A stretch of 64,000 nt of DNA, taken from the NCBI GenBank assembly GCA_021372355.1, contig JAJFUQ010000215.1:1-64000 (forward strand). Reading direction: 5' to 3'. The notes under the pieces are model-generated. The model was not told the DNA's origin. It did not search any database and saw nothing but the letters and a program-made list of their open reading frames with translations. Position numbers and translations under genes: made by a program. Origin of the DNA: Nocardiaceae bacterium. Its GTDB lineage: Bacteria > Actinomycetota > Actinomycetes > Mycobacteriales > Mycobacteriaceae. How positions within the stretch are numbered: the stretch's first letter is position 1; every line of letters starts with the position of its first letter. Below, one piece after another: positions 24,080-32,700 of this stretch.

Positions 24080-27000
24080 TCAGTTGCCGAGGCCGTAACC
24101 AGGACTTTCGCGGTGGCGGTCAGGCGTGAGTGGTTGTGAACGGCCGGTCTCCGATTGCTTGGTTCGGTGACGGCTTTGATCGGCGCTCGGCGAGCGACGC
24201 ACAACGTCAGCATCGACCTCATTCGTCTGCTGCTCGAGTTCGCGATAGTCATGCTCGCAGCGTGCGACGTGGGCGTTCAAACGCGCAATCTCTGAATCAG
24301 CCGCGTCTATTGTCAAGCGCATCCGCGCCGCGAACGTCCCATCGTCTCGGATACCCGCATTGCCCGACTGCTGCAAGTATTCGATCGCGGCACGATGGCG
24401 GGCCTGGGCTTGACTCAGTGCCTCTCGCGCTTGCCACAGTGAGACGCCGGCCTGTGCCCAACGCTCACGAGACGCTACCTGGTCGGAGAGAAGAACGGCG
24501 TCTGTTCGTTCCGAACGCTTTACCGGCAAGGTTGCAAACCGCAGCCGTGAATTGACGACATCGCGACGCTTGTCGGTCAGAGCATCCAGTGGGTCGTCTC
24601 CGGGCTGGCTGGCCGTTAACCGGGACATGGCGATTTCTGTGAGAGCGGCATCAAATGCCCTGCGTTGTTCCGCGTCTTCACCGGGCGTTCCGCATGCGGT
24701 GAGCCATGGCGCTTCCTCGTCCTGTGCCGCCGTCAAGTAGCGAGCAACGTGTCCGCCAATATGAGCGAGTTGTTCGGACGCCCATCGTGCGACGATGAAA
24801 TCAATCGCGGCAGCCCTGGCGCTGATGGCGACGAGTTGATAGCGGCTGGCGAGGTCATTTCGGCGGCGTGGCAGATCTCGAGTTGCTGCGGCAAAGCTCT
24901 GCGACGCCTCCGCCACGCCACCTGAAGCGGTGGCGGCCGTGATCAGTTCCCGGGTGTTCCATCCGAACGACTCAGACTGCCCGGTCGCATAGACGATCCT
25001 GTCCCACACAGGGTCCGCAAGAAGCTTCGCCAACGCAGCCTCACCGTGTGCTTCCACGATGATCTTCTCGGCCAGGCCGGAGTACAGAACCATCGCGGCC
25101 TGGTTGTAGAGCGTCAACGATTCCGGTAGCGATTCAGCCTGCGTTCGCGCCGCCGCGAGTTCTTCGAGGGCGGTCTTCTGTGCGCCGTCGCGAGAGATGA
25201 TTCGCGTCAGAAGTCTTCGTGCTCCCGGGTGCGGATCGGATACATGCTCGGCATCGAAGTCGGGCAGTTCGTCGTTGGCGACGTACACGTTGTTCGCATG
25301 CTTGCCGCGGGTAAGCGCGACGTACAACGACTGACGCGTCATTGCTGCGTCGGCAACAACATGGGCAGTTGCAACCGTCATGCCTTGGGCGCGATGAACG
25401 GTCGAGGCGTAGCCAAGTTGGACGTGGCTGGTTACGTAGTCGACAGGAAGGTCAGCTTGGCCGCCGCTGACCAGGTTCTCGACGAGTGTTGATCCGTCGG
25501 TTCGGGTTTCGGCGATGCGCCACAGATCGCCATTCTTGATCCGGCCTCCACGCTTACCGTCTCTGCCGCGCACTTCGTATTTGGAGGTGTTTCGACGGGT
25601 GACCACGATGTCTCCGGCCGCACCAGCTAAACCATCGGACAGCGAGACTTCGGGCCCGGTGACGGTGCCGTTGGCACGGTAGAACGCCGCAGCTCGGGTA
25701 TTGAGCTCGATGACAAGATCGTTCGTGGGGGCGATCATGAGCGCCAGATTGCCGGCGGCGATATCCGCGCTGTACGCGCCAAACACCAAATCGGGGAGTT
25801 GGTGCTTCATCGCTTCCCTGATGCGTTGATGCTCCGCGTACCAGTCCAATGCCTCGGCTTGTCCGGCCCGCAAACGCAGGGACGCGTCGGCTTCGCCGCC
25901 AGTGGTGAAGCGATGCACGGTCGACAGCATGGGCGCCTGCGTCCGCTCGGCGAGGTCACGCAGGATCCCGGACGACTCGACAGAAGGCAGTTGTTGTGGG
26001 TCGCCGAGCAACCGAACAACGGCGCCCTCGCGAGCGGCGATCTCGGACAAGTCGGCAAGGTTGCGGGCCGATGCCATGCCCGCTTCGTCGACGAGCAGCA
26101 GGTCGCCTGCGGTGATTCCGGTCGGCAGCCCGTGCTGGTCGCGCGTGAGTAGGTCGGCGATTGTGCGTCCCTCGACACTGATTTCTTCGCCCAAGACTTC
26201 CGCAGCTCGCGCTGATGGTCCGAGTGCGATGACCTTGCCGTGGCAGCGTTCCCAGGCTCGAGCTACGACCTTCATTGCGGTCGTCTTGCCCGTTCCAGCG
26301 GCTCCGACACCTACCGCAACGTGCTGGCCCGCGGTAAGGAAGTGGTTGACAAGCGCCGTCTGATCCGTGCCGAGTTCGTGCCCGGAACTGCGCTCGATGT
26401 CTGACATCGCACGTTCAATGATCCGCTGGGGCACAGTGAGATTGCTCGGTTCCTCAGCACGGAGCCGCATGTACTCCTCGGCGTTGAGGACTTGTTGGCT
26501 GGTGTAGATCATTCGTGCGGGATCGGTGGTGTGTAGTCGCTGGACGCCTCCGATAGCTCGGTCCGCGAGTCGGTCTGGCGCGTCCCGATAGACCCTGAAT
26601 ACTTCGATCGACCACCCGGTTATGACCATCTCGGTGGCTTGTTGGGCGGCGGCGCCCAGGTCATGATCGGAGCTGAATCGGAACTCTCGCAATCGCCGCT
26701 GAACTTCAGCCGCCACGTTCCAAACTGTCCAGGTCCCTTGCCGTCGAGAAAGCGTGTCTATGACCTGCTGCGCGAGGCCCGGCAATTGCTCCGGACGGTA
26801 AGTCAGACGCGCATCGGCTATCGCATCGATTTGAGACAGCGGCGACTCGCTGCCGGTTAAGCGGGCAGCACGATCCGCCCACTCGGAACGTAAGCCAGCC
26901 AGTGTCTGTGGGTTCTTCTTTCCCTTGCGGGTGTCGAGAGTGGCTTGCTGGGCGATCGCATATTGGAGCTTCTTGGTCGGGTTCTTGCCGTTCTGTGCGA

Positions 27001-28075
27001 GGTACTCGTCGGCGAGTTCGGCCATGCGTTCCTCGATATCTCCGCGGCGGGAGAACTCCGCGAGTAGAGGGCGTGGGACGCCATCGACTTCATAAACCGG
27101 CTGCTTGCCGCTGGCTGCGGTCGGCCCAGGGGAGAAGCTGACACCGAGCTGGCGCCCGAGAATGTCGGTGATGCGGGAGTTGTACCGCTCCGACGCCGCC
27201 ACGGCAGCGCGGTAAAAGACCCGACCGTCGATTGTGGTCCAGCGTCCGTCGGCGTGAACCCTGTTGGCAAGGGCGGCGTGGGTGTGGAGGTTAGGGTCGC
27301 CCGCTCGATTGTCCCAGTGGTCGAAACGGGCGATCAGTAGTCCATCGGCTTTGATGACTTCCTTGCCGCCGGCGCCACGACGTGTGTAGGCGACTTCGGC
27401 TTCGATCCACGCGAGGGTTTCAGTGACTGCCTGGTCGTGAGCTTGTTGTACGGCGCGGCGTAGGTGGTCGTCCCCGAGCCCCCACAGCACGGAGACCGAC
27501 TTCGCGGGTGTGAACACAAGGTCATATCCGGCGACAGAGGCTCGCGTGGCGGCGTACTGGTCGGCGATCCACTTTCTGATGTCGGCGTCTGCGAGCACGT
27601 CGCCGTTGATGCCTCGCTGCGCTCGCAAAGAGGCTTCGGCGACTTCGAACTTGATGCGCTCCTTTACGTGAGCCGACGGATAGCAGCCATGCTCGACCCG
27701 ATAGTCCGCGCATGCCTTCTCGACGTCGAGAACATAGTCCGCGCGTTCAGTCTTCACGAATCCGCGTCCCAAGGCGGTTCGCTGCGACCACTCGATCAGA
27801 GCATCAATGCCCGCAGAGGCAGGTGGCTTCGATTCCAGCGCAGTGGGGGTCCGAGCGGCTCCGAAGACGCTTCGCATGTGGGATTCGGTGACTACTTGAC
27901 CGACTTCAACGCCAACAAGCTCGGTAAGCTTTCCGTGCCATCGACCTGGGGGAGCGCCCGCGGCGGTGTAGTAGTCGGCAGCGTCTTTCACCCGCGATTC
28001 CGGCGCATCTCCGTTCGCGGTGTGCTTCGTCAAATAGGTGTATCCATCCCCAGCACTGAGCTTGTGGATGGTCAT
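24080..28075 (-). CDS. traA: MobF-family TraA relaxase-helicase
   Basis: This protein has 1331 residues. The N-terminal relaxase domain has 'SAGDGYTYL' and 'AADYYTAAGAPPGRW' with candidate nicking tyrosines. The three-histidine metal site lies in 'DHWDNRAGDPNLHTHAALANRV' (about residues 265-290). The second half is a RecD/TraI-type helicase, with Walker A 'GAAGTGKTTAMK', 'LLVDEAGMAS' and 'TVHRAQGMTVATAHVV'. It would nick at oriT, stay bound to the DNA 5' end and unwind the strand during transfer. ATG 28075 is chosen because the MobF consensus starts 'MTIHKLSAGDG'; the open frame above it is not family-like. It faces away from the gene at 28239. Confidence 0.9.
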   Translation of the reverse strand: MTIHKLSAGDGYTYLTKHTANGDAPESRVKDAADYYTAAGAPPGRWHGKLTELVGVEVGQVVTESHMRSVFGAARTPTALESKPPASAGIDALIEWSQRTALGRGFVKTERADYVLDVEKACADYRVEHGCYPSAHVKERIKFEVAEASLRAQRGINGDVLADADIRKWIADQYAATRASVAGYDLVFTPAKSVSVLWGLGDDHLRRAVQQAHDQAVTETLAWIEAEVAYTRRGAGGKEVIKADGLLIARFDHWDNRAGDPNLHTHAALANRVHADGRWTTIDGRVFYRAAVAASERYNSRITDILGRQLGVSFSPGPTAASGKQPVYEVDGVPRPLLAEFSRRGDIEERMAELADEYLAQNGKNPTKKLQYAIAQQATLDTRKGKKNPQTLAGLRSEWADRAARLTGSESPLSQIDAIADARLTYRPEQLPGLAQQVIDTLSRRQGTWTVWNVAAEVQRRLREFRFSSDHDLGAAAQQATEMVITGWSIEVFRVYRDAPDRLADRAIGGVQRLHTTDPARMIYTSQQVLNAEEYMRLRAEEPSNLTVPQRIIERAMSDIERSSGHELGTDQTALVNHFLTAGQHVAVGVGAAGTGKTTAMKVVARAWERCHGKVIALGPSARAAEVLGEEISVEGRTIADLLTRDQHGLPTGITAGDLLLVDEAGMASARNLADLSEIAAREGAVVRLLGDPQQLPSVESSGILRDLAERTQAPMLSTVHRFTTGGEADASLRLRAGQAEALDWYAEHQRIREAMKHQLPDLVFGAYSADIAAGNLALMIAPTNDLVIELNTRAAAFYRANGTVTGPEVSLSDGLAGAAGDIVVTRRNTSKYEVRGRDGKRGGRIKNGDLWRIAETRTDGSTLVENLVSGGQADLPVDYVTSHVQLGYASTVHRAQGMTVATAHVVADAAMTRQSLYVALTRGKHANNVYVANDELPDFDAEHVSDPHPGARRLLTRIISRDGAQKTALEELAAARTQAESLPESLTLYNQAAMVLYSGLAEKIIVEAHGEAALAKLLADPVWDRIVYATGQSESFGWNTRELITAATASGGVAEASQSFAAATRDLPRRRNDLASRYQLVAISARAAAIDFIVARWASEQLAHIGGHVARYLTAAQDEEAPWLTACGTPGEDAEQRRAFDAALTEIAMSRLTASQPGDDPLDALTDKRRDVVNSRLRFATLPVKRSERTDAVLLSDQVASRERWAQAGVSLWQAREALSQAQARHRAAIEYLQQSGNAGIRDDGTFAARMRLTIDAADSEIARLNAHVARCEHDYRELEQQTNEVDADVVRRSPSADQSRHRTKQSETGRSQPLTPDRHRESPGYGLGN

Positions 28076-28238
28076 CACTCGGCATAGTTTGCCAGGCCCA
28101 GGCCACCATGCCGCACATCTAGTGCAAGAGGTGTGTAGAAGAATCATTGGACGGTCATATGTAGAAGCGAGTGTTAGGCGAAACGGGTGGATTCCGAGGT
28201 TGTTCGGTTGTCGGTGGCGGGCTGTAGGGTGCGGAGCC
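28076..28238. other. Candidate oriT / divergent promoter region
   Basis: This 163-base gap lies between the relaxase gene and the divergent accessory gene. It is less G+C-rich than its surroundings and holds the direct repeat TGTAGAAG at 28134-28141 and 28160-28167. Relaxase oriT sites commonly sit here. No nic consensus can be confirmed by eye. Confidence 0.4.
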
Positions 28239-28736
28239 ATGAGTTCGTCATCGCAAGCGGCCGCTCGCCGCTCGTTGCGCCCACACACTGGCGCCTCCGT
28301 GAAGGAGAATCTCCGCAAGGCTCGAGAGGAGGCGAAGGCAAGGCAGGCCAGGCTCGAAGAACTGGCGTCGCCGATTCACCTGGCCGCCGAGCGGCTCGAC
28401 AGGCTCGACGGAACCGTCGGCGCTAAGGCGTCCGCAGCTGAACGCAAAGAAAAGGCGCTCGCCGAAGCGCGTGACAAGAAGATCGCCGCGATAATCGCCG
28501 AGTACGAAGCAAAGATCACCGACCTCCGTTCATTGGTCGAAAGGGACATGGAGGCCGCGCGCGCGGCGCAGGGCGACGAGGAACGGGCGGCGCTCGCCGA
28601 GTATGCGCAAGCGGTCCTGACATTCCGCGATCGTGCGTCGCTCCCCGAACTGGCAGCAGTACTTGGCATCAGTGTTCGCGCGGTGAAGACCGTGATAACC
28701 GAGGCTGAGTCGACCCTGGCCGGCCAGTCCAGCTGA
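28239..28736 (+). CDS. Coiled-coil protein with C-terminal HTH, possible relaxosome accessory
   Basis: This 165-residue protein has an N-terminal basic segment and a long Ala/Glu/Lys/Arg coiled coil (about residues 20-115). A C-terminal segment 'SLPELAAVLGISVRAVKTVITEAE' is an HTH of the sigma-70 region 4 type. It is divergent from the relaxase across the candidate oriT and coupled to the next gene by TGATG overlap. DNA binding at oriT or regulation of transfer genes are both possible. The start is ATG 28239; the upstream extension runs antisense to the relaxase gene. Confidence 0.7.
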   Translation: MSSSSQAAARRSLRPHTGASVKENLRKAREEAKARQARLEELASPIHLAAERLDRLDGTVGAKASAAERKEKALAEARDKKIAAIIAEYEAKITDLRSLVERDMEAARAAQGDEERAALAEYAQAVLTFRDRASLPELAAVLGISVRAVKTVITEAESTLAGQSS

Positions 28737-29293
28737 TGACAGTCGCGGATGTTCCCTTTCCAGGCCTGGTCGATCTGGCCGTGGAACTGCGTTGCTCAAC
28801 CGCGGCAAGGCCGAGGGTTTCTGATCCGCACCTCAATCCCAGCCGTCGCACCATTGATTCGTTCTGGTCCCATGTTGTCCGCTCACCCGGGGACGGATGC
28901 TTCTGGTGGGTTAGTTCGATCAGCTCCCCCGATGGGTACGGCCGCTTCAACTACGCGAGCGGCAGTCGGCAACGCACTGTGCTCGCACACCGGTTTGCGA
29001 TGGAGCTGGCCATCGACGGACCGCTCGACGATGACGTGGTGTGCGAGCACAAATGCAACGAGCCCCTTTGCGTGCGCGTCGACGATCGCCACCTCGTCCG
29101 ATCAACGCAATCCGAGAACGTGCGTTACGCCGTGGCACTAGGACGGCTGGCCGGACCGCTCCCGCTCGACCAGCACGGACGTTCCCGATATCAGCGGTCA
29201 CTCGACATTCGTGCAGCGCTCATTAACGGCTACGACCCGGAGGCGCTTTACCGCGCCAAGATGAACGTCGGCCCTCAAGGGCTACTGTTCTGA
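28736..29293 (+). CDS. HNH endonuclease-like protein
   Basis: This 185-residue protein has a central block (about 45-135) matching phage-type HNH homing endonucleases: 'SPGDGCFWWVSSISSPDGYGRFNY', 'LAHRFAMELAIDGPLDDDVVCEH-KCNEPLCV' and 'HLVRSTQSENVRYAVA'. The first HNH histidine is in 'CEHKC'; the expected Asn-Pro-His part reads 'RVDDRHL', so the usual 'NP.H' is altered to 'VDDRH'. Activity is uncertain. The last 40 residues could be an HTH-like tail for DNA binding. It is cotranscribed with the coiled-coil protein next to the relaxase. Confidence 0.7.
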   Translation: MTVADVPFPGLVDLAVELRCSTAARPRVSDPHLNPSRRTIDSFWSHVVRSPGDGCFWWVSSISSPDGYGRFNYASGSRQRTVLAHRFAMELAIDGPLDDDVVCEHKCNEPLCVRVDDRHLVRSTQSENVRYAVALGRLAGPLPLDQHGRSRYQRSLDIRAALINGYDPEALYRAKMNVGPQGLLF

Positions 29294-29306
29294 GATCCCA
29301 ACGCGG

Positions 29307-29582
29307 CTAAACGCCGTTCACGGAACGACCGTATCGACGCTCCCAGCACGTGGCAAAAGCGCTGTGCGTCACAGATCGCCGAATTTCAGTCTTCCGTTCG
29401 GTCCGCCGCCGTAGCGCAGCGACGTCGTGAATCGTGAAGTAGCCCGATTTCTGACTGACGAGCCCGGCGGTCAACAGCTGCGACCGCGCGCGGTTAACGT
29501 TTCGCGAGAGTGTGGCGAGCGTACTCTGCGACAGGCTTCGGCCGGATGCGCACAGACTTTGGACAGGCGGATCACAGATCAA
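29307..29582 (-). pseudogene. Crp/Fnr-type regulator C-terminal fragment
   Basis: Residues 17-60 of this 91-codon frame ('LSQSTLATLSRNVNRARSQLL', then 'TAGLVSQKSGYFTIHDVAALRR') match the winged-helix DNA-binding end of Crp/Fnr regulators, where 'SQ..LA...v.R..v.r.l..L...GlI....g...I.d..aL' is expected. The cyclic-nucleotide sensor domain is absent and the frame upstream is not protein-like. I call it a truncated remnant. The region up to 29724 shows nothing else. Confidence 0.5.
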
Positions 29583-29724
29583 GGTTCTCGATGGGCATGC
29601 TCATCTGGCGCATCGGGATGATCCTCAACTGGTGGCCACGCTTGTGCGTGAGGTCGCGGGTTACATCTGAACGATACGTATCGCCATGTCGGGCTCCATC
29701 AGCGTGGACTCTCCAGGCTGGACG

Positions 29725-32700
29725 TCACCTGCCTAGATCGTGGCGGGGTTGGACAACGTTCTGATGCATGTAGCTCTGGGTCGGCCTGTTGTCGAAGGAG
29801 TCCTCGGGCCCTAACCGGGATGTGTCGGGGATGGCGGCGGCAACTGCTCCGAGGTCATCTAGTAGCGAGGTGGGAATTCCGTGCATGTTATCGATGAGGC
29901 CCGTGCGGTCTCGGGGTTCTTTAACGGCCACCGCAGAGCAAACGTAACCAGCAGCGGCACGCGCATGTGTCCGAACTACGGCAGCCACATATTTCTCGGC
30001 AGTGTCGAAGTCTGATTCGGCGACCATCTTCTTCGACGGATTCAGTTCGAGACTCCACCCAGGTTTCCGACCGGCTGCGCGCATTCGCTCCTCCGCTTCC
30101 GCGCGGCGCGCTATCGCTTCCGGTGTGTTCTGCTGTGCCTCGATGTCCCGACGCAGACGCAGCACAGATACTTCGAGTTCGTCGAGTTCGCCCACGTGGG
30201 CGAACTGCTCGCTCATCTTCGGTGTGTAGATGTCGATTGCCCGCTGCTTGTCGTCGATCAATGTTTGCGCGCGTGCGATCCGGCCGGGGAGACGGTCGTA
30301 AAGGTTCTCGATACGAGTGGCAAAGCCGCTGCGGAGACTGCTCAGATTCTCAGTCGCCGGCCAAAGTGCTGCTCGATCGAGCAGCACTCCGACTTCTCCA
30401 GGCATGTCCAAGTAGATCCAGGCGCGATCGTCACCGCCTCGACTGAGTCGCACATCGACCTCGCCTGGGAACGTTGCGATGATCTCACTGCGACCGACTC
30501 CAAGTCCCTTGAGCGCGACGTAGGTGGCGCGGGCATGGTCGAACAGCGCGGCACTGCGGTCGGCGCGTTCAGCATGGCCCCGACCACCGACCGTGAAGGG
30601 CTTGCCACCTGCCGCCCATTCCGCATGTGAATCGAGACGAGCCTGGACGAAAGCGATCTCTTCCTCGAGTTTCGGAATCGCCCGCGCGGCCTCTCTAACG
30701 TTGTGGGTTGCAGTCCACTTAGCCTCGCGGTGAGCACCAGCGAGTGCCCTCAGTTCCTTGAGCCGTTCTTCGTTCTCGACAAGGGCGATAAACCGCGGGT
30801 CGCCGGTGGCAGCGGCTTTCGTGGCGGCAGCGGCTGCGCTGAGGCTTTCCTCGGAGACATCTTCGACGCTGGTGACGGAGTCATCGAGTTGCCCGCTCTT
30901 GGCCTGTTCGATGAAGTGGGCCTTCGATTCAACTTTCGCCCACATTACGGTATCGGTTGTGGCCTCGGTGACGTAGGTGAAGATGTCGATGCGTTCGTTC
31001 TGGTTGCCCTGCCGGATGATGCGGCCTTCGCGTTGTTCGAGGTCAGCGGGCCGCCAGGGCACATCGACATGGTGCAAGGCGATCAACCTTGCCTGGACGT
31101 TCATGCCGGTGCCCATCTTCTCGGTCGAGCCGATGAGTACCGCGATCTGACCGGACACGCACGCCGCAGACAGCGCCTGCTTCTGCTGGGCGGTCTTTGC
31201 GTCGTGGATGTATGCGATCTTCTCGGTGGGGACCCCGAGCTCGACCATGTGATCGCGCATGCCGTCATAGAACGACCATGCTCCACCGGACTTCGGTGTT
31301 CCACGGTCGCAGAAAATCAGTTGGAGCGCGCCTCGCGTGGGGCTGACGCGGCCGTCTTCGCTGACATATGTGTTGTGTGCGTTCGTGTGGTAGACGTGCG
31401 CAGCTCTGCTGGCCACAGCGAATGCGCGCGAGTACTCGTCATCGGGCGCTTCGAGGTTGGCCAGGCGTGGGTCGAGGGCTGCGTTGCGACCATCGGACAG
31501 CACCTTCAGGACGTTGTCGATATCTGGTCGGCGCGGGTCGGCGTTGTCGAGACGGTACTCGAGGTCTGCACTGAAGTCTCGCAGGGCCTGGCTCGCGGGG
31601 ACGGTGACGATCTGCCGGCCGTCGTAGTCGGGAAGTTTGGCCGGCACCTGAGCGCGGACCACCACGTCGGTGTACTGGGCGCTCATCGCGAACATTTCTC
31701 GCGGATTGGAGAACGCGGCCACCTTCGTGATCACCTTCAGCTTTGTGCCCGCGGTGTTGGTGATCGTCTCTGATTTTGACGCGGTGAATGCAGCCGCCCA
31801 GTCGTTGATGGAGCGCACCCCAGCCATTTCGAGCACGTCGGGCCGCAGGTACTGCTGCATGACCCAGGCCTCGGCGAGGCTGTTGGCGATCGGCGTTCCG
31901 GTCGCAAAGGTGGCGACGCGCTCGCGTCCTGGCTCGATCTCGTGCCCTCGGGCTGCAGCTCGTTCCTGCGCCCTGTCACGGAGCATCGCAAGCTTGAGAC
32001 TGAGGTCTTCCGCCTTCTGGGAGCCGGTGTGAGCGAGGGATTCGATCGAGCACATTCGGGACTTGTTTTTGTAGCCGTGCGCTTCGTCGACGAACAGGTA
32101 GTCGCAACCGGTCTGCTCGAAGAGAACTGCTCCGGCGTCCTTCTTATCGCGGTTGGTCAGCGTCTTCAGCCGCCTATCCAAACGGGCCTTGTACTTCTCG
32201 ACCTCTTTGACGGTTCGGTTGCTGGGGGTGTTGCCGCTCGCGCTCGCGCGCAGCATTTCGGCTTCGATGCCGTCGAGTTCGGCTTGGATGTACTCGATCT
32301 GCCGTTGTGGAGCGACGTTGATCCGTTCGAAGACCGATTGGGGCACGATCACCATGTCCCAGTCGCTTGTGGCGGTCTGTGCGACGAACAAGCGTCGGTC
32401 CTCGTCGTCCATGCCTTTGGCACCGACAAGAACGTTGGCCGCTGGGTACCACTGCTTGACTTCGCGACCGAATTGTTCGATCAAATGCGTTGGCACGACG
32501 ATCCATGGCTGGTTCACCAGGCCACGGCGTTTGAGTTCCATCGCGGACATGAAGATAGTGCCGGTCTTGCCGGCGCCGACAACGTGGTCGAGAAGCACGG
32601 TCGGCTCCGCGGCGATTCGCGCGACTGCATTCCGTTGATACCAGTGCGGGGTGAAAGCGGGGGAGAGCCCTGGCAGCTGGAGGTAGGTTCCGTCGTGCCG

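Noticed and set aside
30703-31773. Plus-strand open frame of 356 codons opposite the helicase gene
   Set aside because: Overlaps helicase motifs V/VI on the other strand; composition reflects complementary codons.
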